In this document: positions 22,939-31,264 of the stretch, one piece after another
Numbering within the stretch: position 1 is the first letter of the stretch
Layout of the letters: every line of letters begins with the position of its first letter
NCBI GenBank assembly: GCA_045658805.1
Contig: JAZOVQ010000095.1
Location: forward strand, 1-36,003
DNA: 36,003 nt
Source: Scatosoma sp045658805
GTDB lineage: Bacteria; Bacillota; Clostridia; Christensenellales; Borkfalkiaceae
Reading direction: 5' to 3'
The notes under the pieces: model-generated
Databases searched by the model: none
Seen by the model: only the letters and a program-made list of their open reading frames with translations
What the model was told of the DNA's origin: nothing
Position numbers and translations under genes: made by a program

Positions 22939-23775
22939 ATGCAAGATTTGCGTTCGGTGCTGACCAAGCACGGATTTCATTTTAAAAAGCAGTTCGGGCA
23001 AAACTTCATATCGGACGCCAACTTATTGCAATCAATCGTGTCCGCGTCGGGCATCACCTCGGAAACGGTGGTGGTAGAAATTGGTTGCGGCGCAGGTACG
23101 CTCACGCGTGCGCTTGCGGAAACGGCAAAGAAAGTGTATGCCTTTGATATTGATAAGGATTTGCAACCCGTGCTGGCGGAAACGCTGGCTGGGCTGGACA
23201 ACGTAGAGGTTATTTTCCGCGATTTCAATAAACTTGATTTAAAAGAGTTTGAAAAGGAAATTGGGGAATATACCGTCGTTGCGAATTTGCCCTATTATAT
23301 CACGACGCCGCTTGTCACCAAATTGCTGGAAGAAAGCGAAAAGGTGCAGGGGTTGTCGATTATGGTGCAGGAAGAGGTGGCAGACCGTTTTTGCGCCAAG
23401 GAAAACACAGCGGAATACGGCTCTATCACAGCGGCAATTGCCTTGAAAGGCACTGCCAAAGTGGTAAAGAGAGTATCTCGTAATTTGTTCTATCCTCGTC
23501 CCAATGTCGATTCGGCGGTGGTGAAAATTGATTTCGAGCGAGGAAGAATTGCGGTTAAGGGCGAAAAAGCGTACCGTCAAACGGTGAAATGCGCTTTCCT
23601 CAACCGTCGAAAAACGTTGGAAAACAATCTCGTAAACAGCTTCAAACTGTCGAGAGAGGATGCGAAAAAAGCGCTTGCGGCGGCAGGCGTAGACGAGAAG
23701 GCGAGAGGGGAAACGCTTTCTCCTGAAGCTTTTGCAAAACTCTCGGACGTTTTGTTGGATATGGGCGTTTTATAA
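22939..23775 (+). CDS. rsmA: 16S rRNA (adenine1518/1519-N6,N6)-dimethyltransferase
   Basis: Dimethylates two adjacent adenines at the 3' end of 16S rRNA during small-subunit assembly, using SAM. The 278-residue protein has FGQNFISD near the N-terminus, SAM motif I (VVEIGCGAGTLTRALAE), the acidic motif AFDIDKDL, the catalytic NLPYYITTPL, and the downstream FYPRPNVDSAVVKI. Start: ATG 22939 with AAGGAG; the frame extends to a TTG at 22900 without similarity. In many Firmicutes tatD is followed by rnmV and then ksgA/rsmA; here rnmV is absent and the radical SAM gene takes that place. Confidence 0.96.
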   Translation: MQDLRSVLTKHGFHFKKQFGQNFISDANLLQSIVSASGITSETVVVEIGCGAGTLTRALAETAKKVYAFDIDKDLQPVLAETLAGLDNVEVIFRDFNKLDLKEFEKEIGEYTVVANLPYYITTPLVTKLLEESEKVQGLSIMVQEEVADRFCAKENTAEYGSITAAIALKGTAKVVKRVSRNLFYPRPNVDSAVVKIDFERGRIAVKGEKAYRQTVKCAFLNRRKTLENNLVNSFKLSREDAKKALAAAGVDEKARGETLSPEAFAKLSDVLLDMGVL

Positions 23776-23809
23776 TTTCGCCTAAAGGCGAAAAGGTAAG
23801 CTTTACCTT
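23776..23809. repeat. Two back-to-back perfect short hairpins
   Basis: TTTCGCC-TAAA-GGCGAAA (23776-23793) directly abuts AAGGTAA-GCT-TTACCTT (23793-23809). Neither ends in a clean T run, so they are not simple terminators. They share stem and loop sizes with the hairpins at 30866-31253. Confidence 0.8.
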
Positions 23810-23850
23810 ATAAAAGCAACTTTATTCTACCGCAAAAGGAGAATGTATAA

Positions 23851-25062
23851 ATGAAAAACATTAAAAAAATTCTTATCTCTATCGCAGTTTGTCTTAGCAT
23901 AGCGACCAACGTTATTAGCTTTGCTTCTTGCGATATGTTGGCAAACGGCGGTGCGAGCTCGGAAAGCGAAAGCGTAGAAAGCGCGTCGGATTTGGAAGCT
24001 TCCGTTAGCGAAGAGCCTGAAGACGAATCCTCGGTGAGCGAAGAACCCGAAGAAGATTCTTCTGCAAGCGAAGAACCCGAAGAAGATTCTTCCGTTAGCG
24101 AAGAGCCCGAAGAATCGGATAGTGAAGAGGAAGAGAACACCGAAGTGGATTTCTCTACGTTAGGGCACAGCCACGTATGGACCGACGGCGTTTGCGAAGT
24201 GTGCCAAACGGAGCTTATTAAGCGTGACGGTCGGTATATTTATTTTGGCGAATATCCCCAAAGCTTGAAAGAGGACGACGTGCGCGTAGCGGAAGAAGCT
24301 AGCGAAAATGGCTATTACGTAGGCGAAGACGGCGCGTATTATGCAAAAGTAGTAGCAACGCCCCACACCTTTGAATATGTTTTTGCCAATGGGGATTCGG
24401 TTATGACCGGGGAAACGTATTATTTCAAGGTTGAGCCTATTCGTTGGTACGTTTTGACGGAAAATTCGACGGAAGGCACGGTGAAATTGCTTTGCAATAG
24501 CGTTATTTCGGCAATGTCTTATCAAGACGATTATTATTACAACACGAGCAACAACACCTATTACACGACGGCGAACGGCGCGCCTGCGGGTACGTTTGCA
24601 AACAATTATAAATACAGTGCCGTAAGAAATTGGTTGTTGAATGAATTTTACAATACGGCGTTTGACGAAACGCAACAAGCGTTGATGCAAACGATGTTCG
24701 TAGACAACAGCGCGGCGACGACCATTAAGGAAACCAACCCGTTCACCTGCGAAAACACCAACGATAAGGTAACGTTGCTTTCCTTTAAGGATACAATCAA
24801 TACGGCGTTCGGTTTCCAAAAATATGCCATTACCGAAGACGCACTTCGTATGTTGAAAACGACCGATTATGCAAGAGCGATTGGCGCTTGGACGAGTACC
24901 AGCGGCCGTTTCCTTGGCAACGGCACGTGGATGCTTCGTTCTCCGCACTCGGAAGAAAGCTCGCACGTAACGCAGGGCGAACGCAGCGGTAAAACCAACG
25001 TTTCGGTGAATATGGATATTAAAGATAGCGGTGTAGCACCCGTTATTATGATTAAGCTGTAA
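23851..25062 (+). CDS. Putative lipoprotein with acidic repeats and DUF6273-like domain
   Basis: Likely exported and anchored on the cell surface. Residues 1-27 form a signal peptide (KNIKK, then a hydrophobic core) ending in FASC, close to a lipobox with C27. Residues 38-105 are almost only Ser, Glu, Pro and Asp, including four 10-residue repeats of the SVSEEPEEDS type, a likely spacer through the wall. A short HSHVWTDGVCEVCQ segment with CxxC follows. The rest matches what I recall of DUF6273: YIYFGEYPQS, IRWYVLTEN, KLLCNSVISAM, SAVRNWLLNEFYNTAF, and a C-terminal WMLRSPHSEES...APVIMIKL. That domain occurs in gut Firmicutes surface proteins; its biochemical role is unknown. Start ATG 23851 has AAAGGAG. 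It is probably co-transcribed with the next lipoprotein gene, 51 nt on. Confidence 0.82.
   Translation: MKNIKKILISIAVCLSIATNVISFASCDMLANGGASSESESVESASDLEASVSEEPEDESSVSEEPEEDSSASEEPEEDSSVSEEPEESDSEEEENTEVDFSTLGHSHVWTDGVCEVCQTELIKRDGRYIYFGEYPQSLKEDDVRVAEEASENGYYVGEDGAYYAKVVATPHTFEYVFANGDSVMTGETYYFKVEPIRWYVLTENSTEGTVKLLCNSVISAMSYQDDYYYNTSNNTYYTTANGAPAGTFANNYKYSAVRNWLLNEFYNTAFDETQQALMQTMFVDNSAATTIKETNPFTCENTNDKVTLLSFKDTINTAFGFQKYAITEDALRMLKTTDYARAIGAWTSTSGRFLGNGTWMLRSPHSEESSHVTQGERSGKTNVSVNMDIKDSGVAPVIMIKL
24001..24120 (+). repeat. 30-bp coding tandem repeat, four units
   Basis: Units at 24001-24030, 24031-24060, 24061-24090 and 24091-24120 share the core AGCGAAGARCCYGAAGA and encode S(V/A)SEEPE(E/D)(D/E)S. 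The first three are close copies; the fourth drifts at its end. Confidence 0.92.
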
Positions 25063-25113
25063 GAAAAACGGCGGAATCAATATTAAAACAGAAAAAGATA
25101 TAAGGAGACAGAT

Positions 25114-26820
25114 ATGAAGAAACCTATTAGCATATTTTTGAGCATTTTAAGCGTATTTTCGTTGACGGCTTGTCAATCGACACCCAGCACGGAAAATAGC
25201 GGCAATTCGTCTGCGAGCGAACAAGAAGTACAACACGTACATAGCTTAATTAAAAAAGCGTCTTGGGAACCTACTTGCTTGAAAGACGGTAACTTGGCAT
25301 ACTGGATTTGTAAGAGCTGTGACGCAATGTTTGCAGATCACGAAGGCAAGGAAGAAGTAACTTGGGACGACCTTGTTCTTGAAAAGCTTCCTCACCAATT
25401 GACGAAAACGGAAGGTATTGCGCCTACCTGTACCAAAAAGGGTACTATGGAATATTGGAGCTGTTCCGAATGCTACAACAGCTATGCAGATGAAGCTTGC
25501 ACCGAAAAAATCGACAAGACGAAAATCAGCGTTGGTATGGTAGACCACAGCTTAATTCACCATGCGGAAGTGCTTGCGCAAGGCAGAGAAAACGGTGTGA
25601 AAGAACACTGGTCCTGCGAAGTTTGCGGCGGTTATTTCGCGGACGAAGAAGGGGATAAGAAGATTACGCAAATGGAAACGATTTTGTATTCTCTTTTGAA
25701 CATTCCCGATTTCATTGTAGAAGTGCCTGCAGACAGAGACCCCGTTGTATTGCAATTGACGGATACGCAAATTATTTATGCGGAAAACGCACGTCCCGGT
25801 CGTGACGGCGTACACGTAAACGATTGGGCAAAGAGAAATAAGGATATCCGTTGCTACAATTATTTGCGTGAAACGATCGAAGCGGTAAACCCCGATTTGA
25901 TTATTATGACGGGCGACAACGTATACGGTGAATTTGACGACAACGGCGAAGCGTTGACCTATTTGGTTGAATTCATGGAAAGCTTCGACATTCCTTGGGC
26001 TCCCATTTTCGGTAACCACGATAACGAAAGTAAAATGGGTGTTGACTGGCAATGCGAACAGTTTGAAAAGGCGGAACATTGCTTGTTTGAACAAAAGACC
26101 TTGACGGGTAACGGTAACTATTCGGTAGGTATCGTACAGGGCGGTGAAATTAAGCGTGTGTTCTACATGCTCGACTCCAACGGCTGCGGCAACGTCAGCG
26201 ACGAATCGTTGGCAAACGGCCATACCACCAGAGATACGGGCTTCGGCCGTGACCAAATTGAATGGTACACCACGCAAATCGGCATTTTGAAAGAAGCGTC
26301 CCCCGATACGAAAATTTCCTTTGCATACCATATCCAACAAAGCATTTTCGAACTTGCATACGCGCAATATGGTTTCAATGAAAACACTTCGTCGGATAAT
26401 CCTATCTACGTAGACCGTCTTATCGGCAAAGCGGAAGACGATTTCGGCCATATCGGCAGCCAATTGAAGGGCGAATGGGATGCTGATTATAGCGTTTGGA
26501 ACGGCATGAAGGCGTTGGGTGTTGACTCCGTATTCGTAGGTCACGAACACTGTATCAGCGCAAGCGTCGTATATCAAGGCGTTCGTTTCCAATTTGGTCA
26601 AAAATCCACCGAATACGATCGTTACAACTGCTTGTTGGACGATGGCCGTATCGTAAACCGTAACGTAAGAGAAGGCACGCCTTTGATGGGCGGTTCGGTT
26701 ATTCCTCTTTCCAAAGAGGACGGTTCTATCGTAAATCCTTACATTTACTATTGCCAAACCGCAGGCGGCAGCATTGATTGGACGCAATGGGTAAACACTG
26801 TTCCCATTTACAATGCGTAA
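25114..26820 (+). CDS. Lipoprotein metallophosphoesterase with three CxxC modules
   Basis: Surface-anchored calcineurin-like phosphoesterase; substrate unknown. The signal peptide ends in the clean lipobox SLTAC with C20. Three similar modules follow, each with an aromatic-containing CxxC: C66/C69, C117/C120 and C168/C171, exactly 51 residues apart, each followed by an (A/Y)xFAD- or YAD-type ending. Such modules recur in gut Firmicutes surface proteins. The phosphoesterase begins near residue 208: LTDTQ (217-219, with Gln in place of the usual His of DxH), GDN (267-269), GNHDNE (300-305), a later His in SFAYHIQ, and GHEHC. These supply most of the dimetal ligands. Start ATG 25114 has AAGGAG. 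It follows the DUF6273-like lipoprotein gene and is followed by a terminator. Confidence 0.88.
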   Translation: MKKPISIFLSILSVFSLTACQSTPSTENSGNSSASEQEVQHVHSLIKKASWEPTCLKDGNLAYWICKSCDAMFADHEGKEEVTWDDLVLEKLPHQLTKTEGIAPTCTKKGTMEYWSCSECYNSYADEACTEKIDKTKISVGMVDHSLIHHAEVLAQGRENGVKEHWSCEVCGGYFADEEGDKKITQMETILYSLLNIPDFIVEVPADRDPVVLQLTDTQIIYAENARPGRDGVHVNDWAKRNKDIRCYNYLRETIEAVNPDLIIMTGDNVYGEFDDNGEALTYLVEFMESFDIPWAPIFGNHDNESKMGVDWQCEQFEKAEHCLFEQKTLTGNGNYSVGIVQGGEIKRVFYMLDSNGCGNVSDESLANGHTTRDTGFGRDQIEWYTTQIGILKEASPDTKISFAYHIQQSIFELAYAQYGFNENTSSDNPIYVDRLIGKAEDDFGHIGSQLKGEWDADYSVWNGMKALGVDSVFVGHEHCISASVVYQGVRFQFGQKSTEYDRYNCLLDDGRIVNRNVREGTPLMGGSVIPLSKEDGSIVNPYIYYCQTAGGSIDWTQWVNTVPIYNA

Positions 26821-26831
26821 ATAACGACAAT

Positions 26832-26866
26832 AGAAAAGGCGGGTTGTATTACGCTCGCCTTTTCCC
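26832..26866 (+). terminator. Rho-independent terminator after the phosphoesterase
   Basis: AAAAGGCG...CGCCTTTT (26834-26863) forms a stem followed by T residues. A second small hairpin, AAATCCTT/AAGGATTT (26873-26894), follows. Confidence 0.7.
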
Positions 26867-26977
26867 ATGAAAAAATCCTTTCTTGAAAGGATTTCGTTTT
26901 GCAGGAATTTTACCCGTTGAAATGGACGAAAAAACGGTGAATTTTTTGTGAAACGGATAATTTTTCCATGCAAATAA

Positions 26978-27006
26978 TTGACTTTCTTTTTTGGAAAGCA
27001 TACAAT
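26978..27006 (+). promoter_or_regulatory. Sigma-A promoter of the ABC exporter pair
   Basis: TTGACT (26978-26983), a 17-bp spacer, TACAAT (27001-27006). Confidence 0.8.
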
Positions 27007-27051
27007 TAAAACGTTTAAAAAGACTACACTATGTAAGAGGTAAAACAAAGT

Positions 27052-28872
27052 ATGTCGGCGAAAGTAAAAAAAGAGGGCAAGGGAATGGTCAAAACCCTGC
27101 TCAAAAGCGTAAGGGAATATAAAAAACCTTCCGTTATTACGCCCATATTTATGGCGTTGGAAGCGTTTTGCGAATGTCTAATCCCCTTTATTATGGCGAA
27201 ATTGATTGCCGCAATTGACGTGGACGGTATCGCTTCGGATGCGGCGATGATGTCCATATTAAAATACGGCGGAATCTTGGTCGCATTGGCGCTTTTTTCG
27301 ATGATGAGCGGCGGTTTGGCAGGGAAGTTTGCAGCGACAGCAAGCTGTGGTTTTGCAAAAAATCTCCGTCACGATCTCTTTTATCGCGTACAAAAATTCT
27401 CGTTTGGGAACGTGGATAAATTCTCCTCGTCCTCCCTCGTTACTCGTTTAACGACGGACGTTACAAACGTACAGCAATCCTATCAAATGTGTTTGCGTAT
27501 CGTTATCCGCGTGCCGTTGCAATTCTTGTTTGCTATCATTATGAGCTTTACGGTAAACCCTCGCTTGGCGTGGATCTTCCTTGCGACCGTACCACTTTTA
27601 GGCTTGATTATTTTTGGTATTATGTGGTACGTGTTGCCTTTCTTCCGCCGTATTTTCAAAAAATACGACGCGCTCAACAATTCCGTACAGGAAAACGTGG
27701 GCGGTATCCGCGTAGTAAAATCGTTTGTGCGTGAAGAATACGAAACGGAAAAATTCCAAAAAGCGGCAGGGGAAGTGAGAAACGATTTCACGAAAGCGGA
27801 AAAAGTAATTGCGCTCAACACGCCGATTATGACCTTTTTCATTAATTTCGCGTCCATTCTCATTTCGGTATTTGCGGCATACGCAATTATTGATAAAATG
27901 CACTGGGCGGCGTTTGAAGGCTTCGGCAAAGGAGAACTTTCCGCATTGATTCAGTACGGCATTCAAATGTTGTCCTGTCTTATGATGTTCTCGATGATTT
28001 TCGTTATGCTGTCCATGTCTTTGGAATCGGCGCGCCGTATCACCGAGGTTTTGAACGAGGAATCGGATATTATCAGCCCTGCAAACGGCGTGAAAGAAGT
28101 TGCAGACGGTTCTATTCGTTTTGAAAACGTAAACTTTAAATATTCGAAGTCGGCAAGCAAGTTTGCCCTTTTTGACATTGACCTTGACATTAAATCGGGG
28201 GAAACCGTGGGGATTTTAGGCAGTACGGGTTCTTCGAAAACGACCTTAATCCAATTGATTCCCCGTTTGTATGATACGACGGAAGGCGAAGTGTACGTCG
28301 GCGGTATCAACGTTAAGGAATACGATTTGGACGTATTGCGCCGCGAAGTTTCCGTCGTATTGCAAAAGAACGTATTGTTCTCTGGTACGATAAAGGAAAA
28401 CTTGCGCTGGGGCGACGAAAACGCTACGGACGAGGATATCGTACGCGTATGTAAATTGGCGCAGGCGGACGAATTTATTTCCGCATTCCCCGACGGTTAC
28501 GATACCTATATTGAAGCAGGCGGCACCAACGTTTCGGGCGGTCAAAAGCAACGTCTTTGTATCGCGCGCGCTTTGCTTAGAAAACCCAAAGTGCTTATTT
28601 TGGACGATTCGACGTCGGCGGTTGACACCAAGACGGATGCGTTGATTAGACAAGCGTTTAAATCGGAAATTCCCGATACGACGAAAATTATCATTGCACA
28701 GCGTATTTCTTCCGTGGAACACGCGGACAAAATTTTGGTTATGGACGGCGGACATATCGTTGCTTGCGGCAACCACGAACAATTGATACGCACCAGCGAA
28801 ATTTATCGTGAAATTTACGAGGCGCAGACCAAAAGCCACTCCTCTAAAAACGAAGAAGGAGGTGAAGCATAA
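27052..28872 (+). CDS. ABC exporter half-transporter, degenerate ATP site subunit
   Basis: One half of a heterodimeric type IV ABC exporter, with a six-span membrane domain (residues 1-320) and a C-terminal nucleotide-binding domain. The nucleotide domain shows departures expected of the non-catalytic site: Walker A reads GSTGSSKTT (390-398), Ser where the second conserved Gly of the loop is usual; Walker B ends LILDDS with Asp in place of the catalytic Glu; and the switch His is Gln (IIAQRISS). The signature VSGGQKQR is intact. This matches heterodimers such as TM287/288 and BmrCD. The start could be ATG 27052 or ATG 27085; neither is decisive. The stop overlaps the next start by one base. 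The substrate (drug, peptide or lipid) is unknown. Confidence 0.9.
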   Translation: MSAKVKKEGKGMVKTLLKSVREYKKPSVITPIFMALEAFCECLIPFIMAKLIAAIDVDGIASDAAMMSILKYGGILVALALFSMMSGGLAGKFAATASCGFAKNLRHDLFYRVQKFSFGNVDKFSSSSLVTRLTTDVTNVQQSYQMCLRIVIRVPLQFLFAIIMSFTVNPRLAWIFLATVPLLGLIIFGIMWYVLPFFRRIFKKYDALNNSVQENVGGIRVVKSFVREEYETEKFQKAAGEVRNDFTKAEKVIALNTPIMTFFINFASILISVFAAYAIIDKMHWAAFEGFGKGELSALIQYGIQMLSCLMMFSMIFVMLSMSLESARRITEVLNEESDIISPANGVKEVADGSIRFENVNFKYSKSASKFALFDIDLDIKSGETVGILGSTGSSKTTLIQLIPRLYDTTEGEVYVGGINVKEYDLDVLRREVSVVLQKNVLFSGTIKENLRWGDENATDEDIVRVCKLAQADEFISAFPDGYDTYIEAGGTNVSGGQKQRLCIARALLRKPKVLILDDSTSAVDTKTDALIRQAFKSEIPDTTKIIIAQRISSVEHADKILVMDGGHIVACGNHEQLIRTSEIYREIYEAQTKSHSSKNEEGGEA

Positions 28873-30848
28873 TGGCTGAAGCAAAAAGAGCCCCCGCAAT
28901 GCCCAAAGGGCCGATGCGCGGACGGGGTATGCCCGTACCCAAAGGTATGATTAAAAAGGGTACCTTTAAAAGATTGTTAAAAACGGCATTCCGATATTAT
29001 AAATGGCGTTTAATTCTCGTATTTGCTTGCATTTTGTTAAGCTCGGTCGGCGGTTTGGTGTCCTCGATTTATATGCAAATGTTAGTCGACGAAGTTATTA
29101 CGCCTGCAATGGAAACGAGCTTCAATTCAGCCTTGCAAGCTAAGCTGATGGGGCTGGTAATTATGATGATTTCCGTATACTCTATCGTAATTTTCACTTC
29201 GTTTTTGTATACGAGAATTATGGCGACGGTTACGCAGGGTATGCTGTACCACTTGCGTACGGATATGTTTGCGAAGATGCAAACTTTGCCTATTAAGTAT
29301 TTTGACACGCACGCGCACGGCGATATTATGAGTACGTATACCAACGATACGGACGCGACCAGACAGTTGATTGGGCAAAGCTTGCCGACTATTTTTAGCA
29401 GTACGTTGACGTTGATTGTATCCGTTTTCATTATGCTTACGTACAGCATTTGGCTGACGCTTGTGGTGTTTGCTTGTACCGTTGCCATGACGATGGTTGT
29501 AAAGAAAATTGGCGGTAACAGCGCAAAATATATGATTTCGCAACAATCTTCCCTTGCCCGCGAAGAAGGGTTTATGGAAGAAATGATGAAAGGGCAAAAG
29601 GTTGTCAAAGTCTTTACGCACGAAGAAAAGGCGAAAGAGGAATTTGACGAATTGAACGAACAGCTCTTTAAAGACAGCGAACGCGCGCATATTTTTGGTA
29701 ACGTACTCGGTCCTATTTTGGGAAATATCGGTAACATTACCTACGTATTGCTGTCTATTATCGGCGGTGTATTGTTTGTTTTGGACGTTCCTAACGTGGG
29801 TTTGAGTTCTATTTTTGGCGGTATTGAGCCGTTGAAAATTGGTATAATCGTTGCGTTTTTGGGTATATCGCGTAACTTTACGCAAACGGTAAACCAAATG
29901 TCCCACCAAGTTTCGATGGTGGCGATGGGTATGGCAGGCGCAAGCCGTGTGTTCACTTTAATGGACGAAGAGCCGGAAGTGGACGACGGTTACGTTACGT
30001 TGGTACACGCAATGCGCGATGAAAACGGTAATCTTGTAGAAACGGAAAAACGTACGGGCTTGTGGGCTTGGAAGCATTATCACAAAGCCGAAAACACAAC
30101 GACGTATACCGAATTGAAAGGGGATATCGTTATGGATATGGTGGATTTCTGCTATGTACCCGAAAAGCAGGTATTGACGGACGTCACGTTGTACGCAAAG
30201 CCTGGTCAAAAGATTGCGTTTGTAGGCGCAACAGGTGCAGGGAAAACGACTATCACCAACCTTATCAATCGTTTCTACGATATTGCGGACGGGAAAATCC
30301 GTTACGACGGTATCAATATCAACAAAATTAAAAAGAGCGATTTGCGTCGTTCTTTGGGTATTGTATTGCAAGACACCAACCTCTTTACGGGTACGGTAAT
30401 GGAAAACATTCGTTACGGGCGTTTAGACGCTACGGACGAGGAATGTATTGAAGCGGCGAAGCTTGCGAATGCGGACGATTTCATTTGCCGTTTGCCGGAG
30501 GGGTATAACACGATGTTGACGAACAACGGTGCGAACCTTTCGCAGGGACAAAGACAGTTGTTGTCAATTGCGCGTGCAGAGGTTGCGGATACGCCTGTTA
30601 TGATTTTGGACGAAGCAACGTCTTCCATTGACACGCGTACGGAAGCGTTGGTACAAGACGGTATGGATAAATTGATGCATGGCCGAACGGTATTTGTTAT
30701 TGCCCATCGTTTATCGACGGTAAGAAACTCCAATGCGATTATGGTTTTGGACCACGGTCGGATTATTGAGCGTGGCACGCACGAACAGCTTATTGAACAG
30801 CGCGGGACGTATTATCAGTTGTACACCGGCGCCTTCGAATTAGAATAA
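28872..30848 (+). CDS. ABC exporter half-transporter, catalytic subunit
   Basis: Partner of the preceding protein. The 658 residues comprise a basic, Pro/Gly/Met-rich cytoplasmic leader (about 1-35), six membrane spans, and a nucleotide-binding domain with canonical motifs: GATGAGKTT (Walker A), LSQGQRQLL (signature), VMILDEATSS (Walker B with catalytic Glu) and IAHRLST (switch His). Between the membrane and nucleotide domains is an extra segment of about 50 residues (around 377-420, with TGLWAWKHYHKAE) not present in the partner. Complementary loss and retention of catalytic residues in the two proteins indicates an obligate heterodimer. The start codon overlaps the previous stop. No terminator is obvious directly after it; the hairpin-rich stretch follows. 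Confidence 0.92.
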   Translation: MAEAKRAPAMPKGPMRGRGMPVPKGMIKKGTFKRLLKTAFRYYKWRLILVFACILLSSVGGLVSSIYMQMLVDEVITPAMETSFNSALQAKLMGLVIMMISVYSIVIFTSFLYTRIMATVTQGMLYHLRTDMFAKMQTLPIKYFDTHAHGDIMSTYTNDTDATRQLIGQSLPTIFSSTLTLIVSVFIMLTYSIWLTLVVFACTVAMTMVVKKIGGNSAKYMISQQSSLAREEGFMEEMMKGQKVVKVFTHEEKAKEEFDELNEQLFKDSERAHIFGNVLGPILGNIGNITYVLLSIIGGVLFVLDVPNVGLSSIFGGIEPLKIGIIVAFLGISRNFTQTVNQMSHQVSMVAMGMAGASRVFTLMDEEPEVDDGYVTLVHAMRDENGNLVETEKRTGLWAWKHYHKAENTTTYTELKGDIVMDMVDFCYVPEKQVLTDVTLYAKPGQKIAFVGATGAGKTTITNLINRFYDIADGKIRYDGININKIKKSDLRRSLGIVLQDTNLFTGTVMENIRYGRLDATDEECIEAAKLANADDFICRLPEGYNTMLTNNGANLSQGQRQLLSIARAEVADTPVMILDEATSSIDTRTEALVQDGMDKLMHGRTVFVIAHRLSTVRNSNAIMVLDHGRIIERGTHEQLIEQRGTYYQLYTGAFELE

Positions 30849-30887
30849 GTAAAAACGTATATAAGGCAACGTGCCGTTGCATCCAGT

Positions 30888-30967
30888 TTTTCAAACAACC
30901 ATGTTGGTAATTGAGCGGTAACGCTACCCCGATACCGTTCGCAAGCGTTCCGCTTGACCATGTATTT
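30888..30967. repeat. 80-bp direct repeat, copy A
   Basis: Runs from TTTTCAAACAACCATGTTG to CTTGACCATGTATTT. It matches copy B (31185-31264) at 74 of 80 positions by eye, with no gaps. Confidence 0.9.
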
Positions 30968-31184
30968 CAACGTTACAATGTCGATATTTGGGCGGTAAGG
31001 CTTTACAGTTACTGTTCGTTTAAGGGTATGGGTTAAGGGGCATTGCCCCTTACGGATTTTTAAGGCAGAGCCTTAAAGCCTCGATGGCAATCGCCGTCGA
31101 TAGGCGGTAATGGACCTATATAAGCAACCATAGGTTGCGCCACTACGGCGTTAGCCGTCAAGCAAGCGTTCCGCTTGACCATGC

Positions 31185-31264
31185 TTTTCAAACAACCATG
31201 TTGATAGTTGGACGGTAACGCTATCCCGATACCGTTCGCAAGCGTTCCGCTTGACCTTGTATTT
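31185..31264. repeat. 80-bp direct repeat, copy B, with partial third copy after it
   Basis: Six substitutions from copy A. A third, partial copy of the middle part lies at 31283-31313 (ATTGAGCGGTAACGCTATCTC onward), and a copy of the end part at 31163-31190. Confidence 0.9.

Noticed and set aside
25552..27048. Open frame of 498 codons on the minus strand opposite the phosphoesterase
   Set aside because: Antisense shadow that runs across the terminator and the exporter promoter; no motif.
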